Origin: Achromobacter sp. Root83
GTDB lineage: Bacteria > Pseudomonadota > Gammaproteobacteria > Burkholderiales > Burkholderiaceae_B
NCBI RefSeq assembly: GCF_001428845.1
Contig: NZ_LMIU01000025.1
Location: forward strand, 63,435 to 127,434
Reading direction: 5' to 3'
DNA: 64,000 nucleotides
Shown: positions 53,313 through 62,763 of the stretch, in pieces
How positions within the stretch are numbered: the stretch's first letter is position 1
How the letters are laid out: the number at the start of each line of letters is the position of its first letter
Notes under the pieces: model-generated
What the model was told of the DNA's origin: nothing
Database searches by the model: none
Seen by the model: only the letters and a program-made list of their open reading frames with translations
Position numbers and translations under genes: made by a program

Positions 53313-53386
53313 TGTAAGTCCTAGATTTGCCGGGAAAATGTTCCCGGGGCCACTATGGGTGATAAGCCACAACAAAGATATAGCTG

Positions 53387-54235
53387 TTACGGATTAACAC
53401 ATTCGCGGTCCGCGGCAATCTCGCGGTTTTGCTCGAGAACCAAGCTCAAGGTATTGAGGAACAGGTCCAGGCCGAGGATGCCCAAGCCGATGGTTGAAAG
53501 CACGGTATTGCCCGCCGCATCCTTGATGACAACCTTCTCGGTCCAGGCGTTCAGGTCGACGTTGCGCAGGCTGGATACCGGCACCCTCTGCCCCTGCACT
53601 TCAAGCGCGTCGCGGGTGATGACGATGGGCTGGGTGGTAACGCTCAGGAACTTGCCGCTCATGCGCTTGCGCCAGACCTGTCCCGTACTGATGTAGTTGA
53701 AGACGACAGCGCCGCCGGCCGCCAGGGTCTCGAGGACGACAGGCTGGCGCTCGCGCAGGTAGAGCTCGCGGAACAACTGTTGGAAATCCATGTAGCCCGA
53801 CAGGTGCTGGCTGATCCAGTTGAAGGATTCCCCCGCATTGCGGCGATAGGCAAGGTTAGTGGCCAGGCCGCTCATCACGGTCTGTCCGGAACTGAACAGG
53901 TACAGATCTTCGATTTCGGAAAAAGGCGTGTACGTCTTCTGCGCGCCGACGATCCGGGCGACGCCGTTTTCATAGATCTCGTAGCTTGGCTGGCGTAACT
54001 TCTTCTGCCACACGCTGGCGCCAAGCGCGCAGAGTCCGCAAAAGGCCAGAAAACCGCTGGTGCCGAAGAAAAGCGGGGGATTTTTCTGAGGCACGATGGT
54101 GCTCAGATAGACGACGAAACCGGCCAGTGCGAGGCACGCTATGCCCAGTATCACAAGGAAGTAGACAAAGAACTTGCCGTGTCGAAAAGTCTTGATCAGT
54201 TCGCCTGTCGAGGGCTGAGAGTGCTGTGTTGCCAT
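53387..54235 (-). CDS. DUF6585-like membrane protein
   Basis: 282 residues. Two transmembrane helices near residues 25-48 and 55-75 ([21 protein letters not shown] between them) precede a cytoplasmic beta-rich region of ~200 residues ([33 protein letters not shown]). This is the layout of the DUF6585 family (PH-like bacterial membrane proteins); the family assignment is from overall pattern only. Function is unknown. It lies between the cold-shock gene and the divergent autotransporter gene. Confidence 0.6.
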   Translation of the reverse strand: MATQHSQPSTGELIKTFRHGKFFVYFLVILGIACLALAGFVVYLSTIVPQKNPPLFFGTSGFLAFCGLCALGASVWQKKLRQPSYEIYENGVARIVGAQKTYTPFSEIEDLYLFSSGQTVMSGLATNLAYRRNAGESFNWISQHLSGYMDFQQLFRELYLRERQPVVLETLAAGGAVVFNYISTGQVWRKRMSGKFLSVTTQPIVITRDALEVQGQRVPVSSLRNVDLNAWTEKVVIKDAAGNTVLSTIGLGILGLDLFLNTLSLVLEQNREIAADRECVNP

Positions 54236-54410
54236 TACTGCTACATCCTATTTTTGGGGGAGGTCCGTCTTCAGACGCGGGCGGAGTGCCCGCCAGGGAC
54301 CGGTCGCGATTGTAGAAGAACCGGCACCCGCGCTCGGGATATGCTCAAGACCGAGGTGGCGTTCGTTGATTTGAATGGAACCTCTTGCCATGTGCGGTTA
54401 CTGACCGGAC

Positions 54411-56945
54411 ATGACAATCCGCCGCCATTTCCGCCCAACCAGAAGCAAACTCAGCCTGTTCGCAGCCAGCTTGACCCTTCTTCCGCTGACCGGGTACGCA
54501 GCCGGCACTGGCGGCGGGCTACACGGAGGGACCTCTTACACCGGCTATCTCGCCTCCGGCGATGGCGGCGCCCAAGGCGCGGCCGGTTTGTACGGAACGA
54601 ACTTTGGCGTGGGCGGTACAACCTCGCCCCTGCTCGTCGACGCGTCCACTTCGGGCACCGACGGCACCGAGAGCGGCGAGGACAGACTCATCAGCATTGG
54701 AGCAATCGCCGTCAGGATCGGCGGCGGGGGCGGGGGCGGCGGAACGACCATTGCCGTGACCAATTCGACCTTGGTCAGCATCGGGGGCAATGGCGGCAAA
54801 GGCGCGACGTTTCCCAACAGCATTCCTAGCTCCAATGCCGGCTTGCTCATCGGTGGAGGCGGAGGCGCGGGGGGAGTCATAAACTGGCAACTTGGCACGC
54901 CCGCCGGGGCCATCGCGGCGTCGGTGCGGGGAGGTAATGGCGGCACCGGTGCGGAATTGACGGGCGCCAACATGATCTTCACCAACACCGGCACCATCTG
55001 GGGCGGCGGCGGTGGTTCCGCGGGTGAGCTGTTTGATGCGACAAATGGGGAGATCATCGCTGGATACAGCGGTTCCGGCGGCACCGGTCTGGCCGTGACC
55101 AGCAACGGCGCCACCGTGACCAACACCGGGACGATCCAGGGCGGCAATGCCGGCCTCGGTTCCGCACTGAGCTTCGGTGGCAATGGCGTGCGCGTAAGCG
55201 GCGATCTCGGCCACATCATCCAGGACGGCGCCATTGCAGCCGGTTTGGATAGCGACGGCGTCACCCTCCGCGAAGCGGTGCTGATCAATGGTCAAGGCAA
55301 TACCCTCACACTCCATCCGACGTCGACCACCGCCGGCAACGTGCTCTTCAACGGCGCCGGCAACCGGCTGCAGATCGGCACCGGCAGCACGGGAACGGCC
55401 GTCATCGGCGGCTCGGTATCGCTGGGCTCGGGCGGTGTGTTCCAGGTCCGCGCCACCCCGGCCGCCTTCGACCGCCTCAATGTCACCGGCAACGCCGTGG
55501 TCAATCAGGCCCGCGTCGAGGTTCAGGCTAGCCCGGGCGCCTACAGCGAAACGTTCAGCCAGATCGTCCTGCACGCCGATGGCACCTTGACTGGCACCCG
55601 GTTCACCGGCGTCACCAGCAACCTTGCCTACCTGACGCCGACGCTCAGCTACTCCGCGGATGATCGCGACGTGACCCTGACGCTCGCCCGCGCTCCGTCC
55701 CCCGTCACACCGCCCGTCACCCCGCCCGTCACGCCCGAAGCCCCCCCTGTCGCGCCGCCCGACACCCCGGCAGCCCCGCCTGCCAAGATCCGCTTCGCCG
55801 ATCTAGTGAGCGGCGGCAACGCCCGCGCGGTCGCCGACGCCGCCGAAACCCTGGGCGCCGGCCACGCCGTCTACGATGCCGCCATCGGCCTGCCGCAAGG
55901 CGCGCCCCAGGCCTTTTTCGCCGGCCTGTCCGGCGAGATGCATGCGGGCGTGAGTTCGGGCCTGTGGAATCTGTCGTCCACCGTGCGCAATACGCCGCTC
56001 AACCAGTTGCGCGGCAATCTGAATGCCGGCTTCGCCCCGGGCGCACCCACGGCTGCCGCCGGCACCAGCGACGCCGCGCCCTCGGCGGCGACCCTGCCCT
56101 CGTCCCTCGCCCGCCCCGCCTGGGCCCAGATCGTGGGCAACTGGCAGCGCATCGGCGCCACCGGCGACACGTCGGCCGTGCGCCAGCACACCGGCGGTGT
56201 GTTCGTGGGCGCCGACCACGGCGTGGGCAATGGCTGGCGCCTGGGCGGCGCGCTGGGCTACACCGACTCGAAGCAGCGCGTCGATGACCTGGCCAGCAAG
56301 GCCGATGTGTCGAGCTACAGCGCCGTGCTCTATGGCGGCAAAGCCATCGCGCTGGGCGCAGGCAGGTTCAACGTGATGGCAGGCGCGTCATACACCTGGC
56401 ACGACATCGGCACTGAACGCCACATCGATGCCGGCGGCCTGAATCAAACCCTGGATGCGAACTACGGCGGCAACACGACGCAGTTGTTCAGCGAAGTGGG
56501 CTACGCCTTTGCGGCCGCACGCGGCCTCACGCTCGAACCCTATGCCGGGCTGGCCTGGGCTGGCCAGCGCACGCGCAGCTTCAGCGAATCCGGCGGCAGC
56601 GCCGCGCTGTCGGGCGACTCCACCCGCAACAACACCACGACCACCACGCTGGGCCTGCGTGCCACCCAGGAAGTGACGCTGGGTTCCCTGGCCGGCGCCG
56701 TGTCGGGCGGCCTGGGCTGGCGCCATGCCTTCGGCGACGTCCGCCCTGAAAGCCGTCTTGCGTTCGATGCCGGCGAATCCTTCACCGTGACGGGCTCACC
56801 GATCGCGCGCGATGCGGCGCTGATCGAGGCAGGCCTTGACGCGCGGATCTCCCGTACCGCCACGCTGGGGCTCGCTTATGCCGGGCAGTTTGGCGGGGGC
56901 AATCGGGATCAGACGGCTTCGGTTAATTTGCGCTGGACGTTTTAA
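54411..56945 (+). CDS. type Va autotransporter with glycine-rich passenger
   Basis: 844 residues. A signal peptide (LSLFAASLTLLPLTGYAAG) leads a passenger of ~410 residues rich in Gly (GGGGGGGGTTIAV, GGNGGKGA) with repeated NTGTI turns (ANMIFTNTGTIWGG, ATVTNTGTIQGG), as in beta-helical autotransporters. A Pro-rich linker (PVTPPVTPPVTPEAPP, residues ~435-460) precedes the ~280-residue C-terminal beta-barrel (VFVGADHGVGNGWRLGGALGY), which ends with the outer-membrane phenylalanine SVNLRWTF. The passenger should be displayed on or released from the cell surface; no protease or adhesin motif (such as GDSL or RGD) is seen. Ribosome site is weak. Single-gene transcript. Confidence 0.9.
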   Translation: MTIRRHFRPTRSKLSLFAASLTLLPLTGYAAGTGGGLHGGTSYTGYLASGDGGAQGAAGLYGTNFGVGGTTSPLLVDASTSGTDGTESGEDRLISIGAIAVRIGGGGGGGGTTIAVTNSTLVSIGGNGGKGATFPNSIPSSNAGLLIGGGGGAGGVINWQLGTPAGAIAASVRGGNGGTGAELTGANMIFTNTGTIWGGGGGSAGELFDATNGEIIAGYSGSGGTGLAVTSNGATVTNTGTIQGGNAGLGSALSFGGNGVRVSGDLGHIIQDGAIAAGLDSDGVTLREAVLINGQGNTLTLHPTSTTAGNVLFNGAGNRLQIGTGSTGTAVIGGSVSLGSGGVFQVRATPAAFDRLNVTGNAVVNQARVEVQASPGAYSETFSQIVLHADGTLTGTRFTGVTSNLAYLTPTLSYSADDRDVTLTLARAPSPVTPPVTPPVTPEAPPVAPPDTPAAPPAKIRFADLVSGGNARAVADAAETLGAGHAVYDAAIGLPQGAPQAFFAGLSGEMHAGVSSGLWNLSSTVRNTPLNQLRGNLNAGFAPGAPTAAAGTSDAAPSAATLPSSLARPAWAQIVGNWQRIGATGDTSAVRQHTGGVFVGADHGVGNGWRLGGALGYTDSKQRVDDLASKADVSSYSAVLYGGKAIALGAGRFNVMAGASYTWHDIGTERHIDAGGLNQTLDANYGGNTTQLFSEVGYAFAAARGLTLEPYAGLAWAGQRTRSFSESGGSAALSGDSTRNNTTTTTLGLRATQEVTLGSLAGAVSGGLGWRHAFGDVRPESRLAFDAGESFTVTGSPIARDAALIEAGLDARISRTATLGLAYAGQFGGGNRDQTASVNLRWTF

Positions 56946-57275
56946 GCCCGGCGGACGTTCGTCAACCGATGCGGCGCGCCGACTCCATATCGAGACTGAT
57001 CAACTTCGAGCTCTGGTCCGGGCCCCGCTTGGGGCCGAGGTTGGCCGGTCATCAAAGGCGGCTCCCGGACAGGAGCTGTCGTTTGACATCGAAGGCGCCG
57101 ACTGCATTCAGGCGTCCATGACAGCAGGTTCCGGTTCCGCAGCAGCCGAAAATATCGTCAAACGCCTTCTCTCCGAAGCAGCGCAGGATGCCGTCGAATT
57201 CAAGAAGGAAGACGGGAGCCCAGGAGCCCGATCATCCGGCGATCGTGGCGGAAACCGAAGCCCTGGGCGGGGAAT
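56946..57275. other. 330-base gap, possible decayed reading frame
   Basis: Between the autotransporter and the hypothetical gene on the minus strand. Plus-strand sequence resembling coding DNA appears in two frames: LSFDIEGADCIQAS to AENIVKRLLSEAAQDAVEF (to ~57210), then in another frame EPDHPAIVAETEALGGEF ending in TGA near 57300. This could be a frameshifted relic of a small gene, but I recognise no family. Confidence 0.3.
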
Positions 57276-57566
57276 TCAGGCGGTCAGGAAGCGCGTGACT
57301 TCAGCCCAATCATTCGTCGACAGCGCGACATCCTCGAAGTCGTCCGCTTCCTCATCGTAGCGCGAGACACAGAAGCGCTGGCTCCTGCCGGATTCACGGT
57401 CGGCGTAATTGGCGTAGTCGACATACACTTTCAAGCCACGCTCCTCGTTCACGAACGACGGAGCTGCATCGATGCGCTCCGACGCGTCGAAGTAACCTGC
57501 GGGCAGGGTCGGCAGGGTGGTTATGTCGTAGTCGGGAAATTCGCGACGCAGTCGGTCAAGGTTCAT
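57276..57566 (-). CDS. hypothetical acidic protein, 96 residues
   Basis: I do not recognise the family. The protein is acidic and mostly hydrophilic: MNLDRLRREFPDYDITTLP at the start, two Tyr-rich strands (VYVDYANYADRESG) and a charged EEADDFEDV loop. A predicted alpha/beta cytoplasmic protein is all that can be said. AAGGGG precedes the ATG by about six bases (CCTTATGAACC context on the minus strand), supporting the start. It lies upstream of the tRNA-Arg gene, in the same direction. Confidence 0.6.
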   Translation of the reverse strand: MNLDRLRREFPDYDITTLPTLPAGYFDASERIDAAPSFVNEERGLKVYVDYANYADRESGRSQRFCVSRYDEEADDFEDVALSTNDWAEVTRFLTA

Positions 57567-57679
57567 AAGGGGAAGCGTGTGGGGCTGGAGGGCTGAACTC
57601 AGAAGTGCGAGTGCAAATCAACAACGGCCCCATAAAATTGTTGTGTTGCGGCTAAGGTGTTGATTCTGCGTTAATTCCT

Positions 57680-57755
57680 GGCGCGGCAGGAGGGGCTCGA
57701 ACCCCCGACCCCGGGCTTAGAAGGCCCGTGCTCTATCCAGCTGAGCTACTGCCGC
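57680..57755 (-). tRNA. tRNA-Arg (anticodon TCT)
   Basis: Minus strand begins GCGGCAGTAGCTCAGC; the acceptor stem GCGGCAG pairs with CTGCCGC, and the anticodon stem-loop CGGGC-CTTCTAA-GCCCG gives anticodon TCT, reading AGA/AGG. The T-arm is GGGGGTTCGAGCCCC (one pair longer than minimal), and CCA is encoded. Confidence 0.96.
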
Positions 57756-57827
57756 GCGGTGCAACAATGCCCGGAACCTGTCCGGGCGCAGCATTTTACC
57801 TTGTTGCGGCGAAAGCGGGGCCGAGGG

Positions 57828-58412
57828 CTATTCTTCGCCGATATCGGTGTGCGTGGACACCCACAGCACCACGGCGTCCTCCGGGCTCAGGCTGATCACC
57901 CGGTGCCCCATGCGGCTGTCTATATAGAAGCTTTCGCCCGCCTTGAGGCGGGCCGGTTCGTAGAATTCAGTGTAGAGCTGGACCTCGCCTTCCAGCACAT
58001 AGACGAATTCCTCGCCGCCATGGCGGCTCCAGTCCTGGAATTCGTCGAAGGAACGCGCCTTGACGCGGGTATGGAACGGCATCATGCGCTTGTGCGACAG
58101 GGCGGTGCACAGCAGGCGGTGGTCGTAATACGGGGTTTCGTACTGGCGCCCTTCTCCCTGGCGGCTCAGGCTGCGGCGTCCGGTTCCCATATGGGCGTCG
58201 GACGCGGTGAAGAGTTCGGCCACGTCCAGGTCCAGGCCGGCCGCGATCTTGATCAGGTTGTCGTAGGTGGGAGACAGCAGGCTGTTTTCGATTTTAGACA
58301 GCGTGGATGCGGACACGCCGGTGGCCGCGGCCGCCTGCTTCAGAGTCCAATCGCGCACCTGGCGCAAGGCTCGCAGCCGTTGTGCCAATGCGCTCTGTTT
58401 GTTGCCTTGCAT
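57828..58412 (-). CDS. XRE family transcriptional regulator with C-terminal cupin domain
   Basis: 194 residues. The helix-turn-helix is at residues ~10-65 (RLRALRQVRDWTLKQAAAATG, SASTLSKIENSLLSPTYDNL). The cupin domain is at ~115-185 (GEEFVYVLEGEVQLYTEF, GESFYIDSRMGHRVIS), with the effector-binding barrel keeping the acidic and His residues that usually bind a metal or small molecule. PuuR and other amine/amino-acid catabolism regulators share this design. It is the last gene of the minus-strand cluster with the FAD oxidase and ABC transporter, and may control the divergent promoter at 62.76-62.9 kb. Confidence 0.88.
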   Translation of the reverse strand: MQGNKQSALAQRLRALRQVRDWTLKQAAAATGVSASTLSKIENSLLSPTYDNLIKIAAGLDLDVAELFTASDAHMGTGRRSLSRQGEGRQYETPYYDHRLLCTALSHKRMMPFHTRVKARSFDEFQDWSRHGGEEFVYVLEGEVQLYTEFYEPARLKAGESFYIDSRMGHRVISLSPEDAVVLWVSTHTDIGEE

Positions 58413-58424
58413 CTGTATGCCCTG

Positions 58425-59717
58425 TCATGCCCGCGATTGACGCTCCCGCCACCAATCGCGCGCCTGGTAAGTCCAATAAGTCAGTTGAACGGCTGCCGTG
58501 CCCAAGCCGCCGCCGTTCCAGGCCAGGCCGAATGGTTCGAACAGCTTGTAGCGCTGGGTGTCGCCGGTGATCCCTTCGGCCACGACCCGCCCGCCGACGG
58601 AGGTGGTGTTCATGCCATGCCCGCCGAACGCCGTGCAGTACCAGACATCGGGCGCCAGCCGGCCAATCTGCGGCATCAGGTGCCGCGCGTAGGCCATGCG
58701 CCCCGACCACGCCGCCTCGACGCGCACCCCTTCCAATTGGGGATAGACGCTGAGCAATTCACGGCGCAGGGACTCGGCCAGATCGGGCGGGTCATCGACA
58801 CGGGTGGTGATTCTACTGCCCCAGCCGATGCGCCCGCCATCGAGGACGCGGTAATAGTTGCCGGCGCGCCGGTCGTCGCCGATGGCGGCGGTGGTGCGGA
58901 TGGCTTCGTGCACGCGGTCGCCCAGGGGCTCGGTCAGCATGATGTAGGTGGCGATGGGCAGCATCGCGCGGCGCAGCGCGGGCACGGTATCGCCGGTATA
59001 GCCGCCGGTGGCCAGCACCACGGTGCTGGCGTCGATCTGCCCCTGTCCGGTTTTCAGGTGCTTGACCGCGCCGTCCAGCGTGGCTTGCTCGACGGCGGAG
59101 TCTTCGTGGATGCGCACGCCCAGCCGGACGCACTCGCGGGCCAGCGCCCGCGCGTAATTCAATGGATGGAAATGAAAGGACGACGGGTCCTCGATACCCT
59201 GGAAATAGAGGTCCGACACGAGCCTTTCGCGCACCTGGTCGCGCGTCAGCAGGCGTACATCACGGCTGAAGTCGCGTTGCTGGCCGTCGCACCATTGGCG
59301 CAGCGCGTCGGTGGCTTCGTAGCGGACAACCCGCAGCCGCCCATCGACCTGATGCGCGTCGGCGATACGGAGATTCCGGATGTTGTCGCGGATGATCTCG
59401 ACGCCCTCCATCGACAGGCGATAGAGCTGGCGGTAGTGGTCTTCGCCGACCTTCTTCCGGATGGCGTCCGCGCCCGCGGAGAAGGCCGGCGACACCGAGC
59501 CGCCGTTGCGCCCCGACGCGCCCCACGCGATGCGCCGCCCTTCCAGCAAGACGACATTGCGCCCCCGGCGCGCCAGTTCCAGCGCGGTGGACAGGCCCGC
59601 CAGGCCGGCCCCCACCACGCAGACATCGGCGCTGGCCGCGCCCGCCAGCGGTGGATAGTAGGTTTCGCTGTCGGCGAGCGTGCGCCGGTAATAGCTGTCG
59701 ATGTACTCGGAGACCAT
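58425..59717 (-). CDS. amaA: FAD-dependent amine/amino-acid oxidase, L-pipecolate oxidase-like
   Basis: 430 residues, DAO fold. DVCVVGAGLAGLSTALELA is the FAD-binding loop, WGASGRNGGSVSPAFSAG the FAD second motif with the conserved Gly-Arg-Asn, and CTAFGGHGMNTTSVGG the C-terminal FAD motif. The closest named types are L-pipecolate oxidase (AmaA) and gamma-glutamylputrescine oxidase (PuuB). The divergent ALDH7-type dehydrogenase at 62895 (AmaB-like) argues for AmaA, which converts pipecolate to piperideine-6-carboxylate. Lies between the XRE-cupin gene and the ABC permease gene (gaps of 12 and 9 bases), in one operon. Confidence 0.72.
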   Translation of the reverse strand: MVSEYIDSYYRRTLADSETYYPPLAGAASADVCVVGAGLAGLSTALELARRGRNVVLLEGRRIAWGASGRNGGSVSPAFSAGADAIRKKVGEDHYRQLYRLSMEGVEIIRDNIRNLRIADAHQVDGRLRVVRYEATDALRQWCDGQQRDFSRDVRLLTRDQVRERLVSDLYFQGIEDPSSFHFHPLNYARALARECVRLGVRIHEDSAVEQATLDGAVKHLKTGQGQIDASTVVLATGGYTGDTVPALRRAMLPIATYIMLTEPLGDRVHEAIRTTAAIGDDRRAGNYYRVLDGGRIGWGSRITTRVDDPPDLAESLRRELLSVYPQLEGVRVEAAWSGRMAYARHLMPQIGRLAPDVWYCTAFGGHGMNTTSVGGRVVAEGITGDTQRYKLFEPFGLAWNGGGLGTAAVQLTYWTYQARDWWRERQSRA

Positions 59718-59726
59718 GACGTCGGC

Positions 59727-60416
59727 TCAGTGTAGGCTTGCGCCCTGCAGGCCCCCGGTCAGGCGCTTCTCCAGCCAGTTGGCCAGGCGCAGGAGCGGGT
59801 AGCAGTAGATGAAATAGATGGCGGCGATCATGCCGTAGATGAACAGCGATTTGGCCGGGAAGGTGATGATGAAGACTTCGCCCTGGCGTGTCAGTTCCGT
59901 GATGCCGACCACCGACAGGATAGCCGTGCTTTTGATCAGCATCACGTAGACGCCGCTCATGGGTTGCACGATCAGGCGCATGGCCTGTGGCAGAACGACC
60001 AGCCGCAGGATCTGCAACGGACGCAGCCCCAGCGTCATCGCGCCTTCCGTCTGCCCGCGCGGCACCGCCTGGATGGCGCCCATGACGATTTCGGCGACAT
60101 AGCAGGACGTGTAGACCGACAGCGATACGAAGGCCGCCGTGCCGGAATCCCAGTGCAGCAGCTCGATGCCGGAACTGGGCAGCACGAAGTAAAAGATATA
60201 GAGCTGCACCAGGAATGGCGTGCCGCGCAGGATATGGATGTACAGGCCCAGGACCTGATGCACGCCACGGATGCGGTAGCTGCGGATCACGCCGATGACA
60301 AAGCCCAGCAGCGACCCCGCGATGATCGCCACGAAGGAGATCTTCAGCGTCTCCCAGAAGCCTTTCAGCAAGAAGGGCAGCACGACGCCGGCGGTGGAAA
60401 GATAGGAATCCAGCAT
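59727..60416 (-). CDS. amino acid ABC transporter permease (HisM/GlnP type)
   Basis: 229 residues, about five transmembrane helices. The EAA loop is MTLGLRPLQILRLVVLPQA, and GFWETLKISFVAIIAGSLLG at the start is typical of polar amino acid permeases. GAGG five bases before the ATG places the start at 60416, only two bases after the end of the paired permease gene. Together the two permeases, ATPase and binding protein form a complete importer. From the gene order it should transport lysine, pipecolate or a related cationic/cyclic amino acid. Confidence 0.88.
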   Translation of the reverse strand: MLDSYLSTAGVVLPFLLKGFWETLKISFVAIIAGSLLGFVIGVIRSYRIRGVHQVLGLYIHILRGTPFLVQLYIFYFVLPSSGIELLHWDSGTAAFVSLSVYTSCYVAEIVMGAIQAVPRGQTEGAMTLGLRPLQILRLVVLPQAMRLIVQPMSGVYVMLIKSTAILSVVGITELTRQGEVFIITFPAKSLFIYGMIAAIYFIYCYPLLRLANWLEKRLTGGLQGASLH

Positions 60417-60418
60417 GC

Positions 60419-61111
60419 TTACCTCGCGTTCCAGGCGGGACCCGCCAGCCAGAGGCTCACGCCCCGGGACAACAACAGCATGACGCCATAGATCAGCAGA
60501 TAGCCCGCCGCGATGGTCAGGAAGGCCTCGTTGGGCACGATGCGATCGCTGTTCATCTGCACGCCCGCCGCGACCAGTTCGAACACCGTGATCAACGACA
60601 GCAGCGACGTGTCCTTGATCAGCACGGCCGTCTGCCCCAGCAACGGCGGCAGCGTGTTGACGAAGGCCTGCGGCAGCACGACGTAGCGCAGGCGCTGGTG
60701 GTAGTTCATGCCGCAGGCCTTGGCGCCTTCGACCTGCCCGCGCGGCACGGATTCGATGCCGACCCGGATGATCTCGCTCATGTAGGCCGCGTGGTGCAGC
60801 GTCATGGCCATGATGCCCAGCACCATTTCGCTCCAGCCCTTGGCACCCGGCACCAGCATGGGTACGGCGTAGTAGACCAGGTAGATCTGCACCAGCAAGG
60901 GGGTGGAACGGATGAACTGCACATAGGCCGCCACCGGGCGCCACACCAGCGCGCGAGGCGACATATGGGCAAGCGCCAGCGGGATGCCGGCCAGCACCGA
61001 CAGCACGAGGCTTGCGCCCGCCGCGATGAGGGTGTTGGCCAGGCCCGTGGCGAATTGGCCCGTGTACTGGCTGACGATGCGCCAGTTATAGAAATCGATC
61101 AACCAGTCCAT
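60419..61111 (-). CDS. amino acid ABC transporter permease, second subunit
   Basis: 230 residues with five transmembrane helices. GANTLIAAGASLVLSVLAG-like start (FATGLANTLIAAGASLV), FIRSTPLLVQIYLVYYAVP and the EAA loop KACGMNYHQRLRYVVLPQA define the polar amino acid permease family (HisQ/GlnP). It pairs with the next gene two bases downstream. It lies between the binding-protein gene and the other permease, as is common for this type of importer. Confidence 0.88.
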   Translation of the reverse strand: MDWLIDFYNWRIVSQYTGQFATGLANTLIAAGASLVLSVLAGIPLALAHMSPRALVWRPVAAYVQFIRSTPLLVQIYLVYYAVPMLVPGAKGWSEMVLGIMAMTLHHAAYMSEIIRVGIESVPRGQVEGAKACGMNYHQRLRYVVLPQAFVNTLPPLLGQTAVLIKDTSLLSLITVFELVAAGVQMNSDRIVPNEAFLTIAAGYLLIYGVMLLLSRGVSLWLAGPAWNAR

Positions 61112-61129
61112 GGGCTTCGTGGCCGCCTA

Positions 61130-61921
61130 TCAGTGGTCTTTTTTCCAATCGGTGGAATACCAGTACTTCACCTGCTCGGGCAGCGTGTTGTCCGCCGTCT
61201 TCAGCGTCTGCCAGTTGTCCAGCCAGAACTTCAGGCGGAAGGCGTTGGGGCCGACGGCGAAGGCCAGCGGTTCGCGCACCATGACGCCGTCCAGCACGCG
61301 CAGGTTGCCGAAGTCGACCAGGAACTGGTTGGCGGTGGACAGCGACATGATGCCGGCGTCCAGGCGGCCGCTGGACAATGCCTGGCCGACCGGGGCGCTG
61401 CCGCCCGAGAATTCCTTCATCGTGGCCTGGGGCAGCATCTTCTTGCCGACTTCCGCGTACGTGCTGGCGCCCAGCACGCCGACGTTCACGCCGGCCTTGT
61501 TCAGTTCTTCGTACGACTTGTACGGAGAATCCTTGGGCACGACGGCGACGGTGTCGGCATAGAACATCGGCGCCGAGAACAGCACCTGCGCGGCGCGCTG
61601 CGGCGTCGGCGTCATGTCGGCGGCCACCATGTCGGCCTTGCCGGACAGCAGAGCCGGCAGCAGGCCTTTCCACTCGTAGTCCTGCAGCACCAGCTTCACG
61701 CCCAGGTCATCGGCCATGCGCTTGGCCACTTCCACGGCCAGTCCGGTGCGCTTGCCCGTCTTGTCCATGAAGCTCATGAGCGGTCCGGAGGTCTGCACCG
61801 CCACCCGGAATTCACCGCGCTTGATGATGTCTCCGAGTTCGTCCGCCTGTGCCGGCAAGGCAACCGTGGCGGCCGCCAGGGCGACGCCGGCCACGCCCAG
61901 CCATTGTTTGATTTTCAGCAT
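61130..61921 (-). CDS. amino acid ABC transporter periplasmic binding protein
   Basis: 263 residues, SBP family 3. The signal peptide (WLGVAGVALAAATVALPAQA) is cleaved before DELGDIIKRGEFRVAV. GPLMSFMDKTGKRTGLAVEVAK and MVAADMTPTPQRAAQVLFS are the ligand-binding motifs; the Asp of the second lobe (LDAGIMSLS) and Arg in TPQRAAQ normally clamp the alpha-amino and carboxylate groups. AAGGGG about six bases before ATG 61921 supports the start. The ligand is probably lysine or pipecolate by context. Confidence 0.88.
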   Translation of the reverse strand: MLKIKQWLGVAGVALAAATVALPAQADELGDIIKRGEFRVAVQTSGPLMSFMDKTGKRTGLAVEVAKRMADDLGVKLVLQDYEWKGLLPALLSGKADMVAADMTPTPQRAAQVLFSAPMFYADTVAVVPKDSPYKSYEELNKAGVNVGVLGASTYAEVGKKMLPQATMKEFSGGSAPVGQALSSGRLDAGIMSLSTANQFLVDFGNLRVLDGVMVREPLAFAVGPNAFRLKFWLDNWQTLKTADNTLPEQVKYWYSTDWKKDH

Positions 61922-62004
61922 TTCACACCCCTTTGGTGATTGGACTCTTGTCATTCCGGGCAAGGCACATCACGCCGGCAGCGCCCGGATAGCCGGGCCG
62001 GCGA

Positions 62005-62763
62005 TTACAGGATCTTTTCCAGGAAGGCGCGGGTGCGCGCTTCCTTGGGATGGCCGAACACCTCGTCCGGCGTGCCCATTTCCACGATGCGGCCGGCGTC
62101 CATGAAGAGCGCCCGGTCGCCGACATCGCGGGCAAAGCCCATTTCGTGGGTCACCACCGCCATGGTCATGCCGTCGCGCGCCAACGCGCGCATCAATTCA
62201 AGAATGCCGCCCACGGTTTCGGGGTCGAGCGCCGACGTGGCCTCGTCGAACAGCATCAGCTTGGGGTCCATGGCGAGCGCGCGGGCGATCGCCACGCGCT
62301 GCTGCTGGCCGCCCGACAACTGGCTGGGATAGCGATCACCGTATTCGGCCATGCCGACACGGCCCAGCAGCTCGCGGGCGTAGCGCTCGGCGTCGGCGCG
62401 GTTGCGCCCGCGCACCACGCGCTGGGGTAGCGCCACGTTATCCAGCGCAGTACGGTGTTGGAAGAGGTTGAAGTGCTGGAACACCATGCCGACCTCGGTG
62501 CGCCAGCGGTTGACGTCGGTGGCCGGATCCGTGAGCGACACGCCGTTCACGCGGATGGTGCCGCTGTCGATGCTTTCGAGTCCATTCAGGGTGCGCAGCA
62601 ACGTGCTCTTGCCTGAACCGGACGGCCCGACCACGACCATGACTTCGCCGCGGCCCAGTTGGCAATCGATGGCGTCCAGCGCCAGATGCGGGGGCTGGCC
62701 TTCGCGCTGGTAAGTCTTGGAGACTGCCTGGACAACGAGCAGCGCTTCGGTCGCTTCGGTCAC
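62005..62763 (-). CDS. amino acid ABC transporter ATP-binding protein
   Basis: 252 residues from GTG 62763. Walker A is [12 protein letters not shown], the Q-loop [16 protein letters not shown], the ABC signature [15 protein letters not shown], Walker [13 protein letters not shown] and the H-loop [12 protein letters not shown]. This is the HisP/GlnQ-type ATPase. The GTG start has AGGGTG six bases upstream; further in-frame ATGs at 62793 and 62847 lie in an AT-rich stretch that looks like promoter, so I prefer the GTG. First gene of the transporter operon, divergent from the amaB-like gene. Confidence 0.87.
   Translation of the reverse strand: MTEATEALLVVQAVSKTYQREGQPPHLALDAIDCQLGRGEVMVVVGPSGSGKSTLLRTLNGLESIDSGTIRVNGVSLTDPATDVNRWRTEVGMVFQHFNLFQHRTALDNVALPQRVVRGRNRADAERYARELLGRVGMAEYGDRYPSQLSGGQQQRVAIARALAMDPKLMLFDEATSALDPETVGGILELMRALARDGMTMAVVTHEMGFARDVGDRALFMDAGRIVEMGTPDEVFGHPKEARTRAFLEKIL

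Noticed and set aside
52836..53324. A 162-codon plus-strand frame
   Set aside because: It runs antisense through the cold-shock terminator and gene; no homology recognised.
54717..54745. G-rich tract in the autotransporter gene as a phase-variable repeat
   Set aside because: The longest uninterrupted G runs are about five bases, too short for slippage-driven phase variation.
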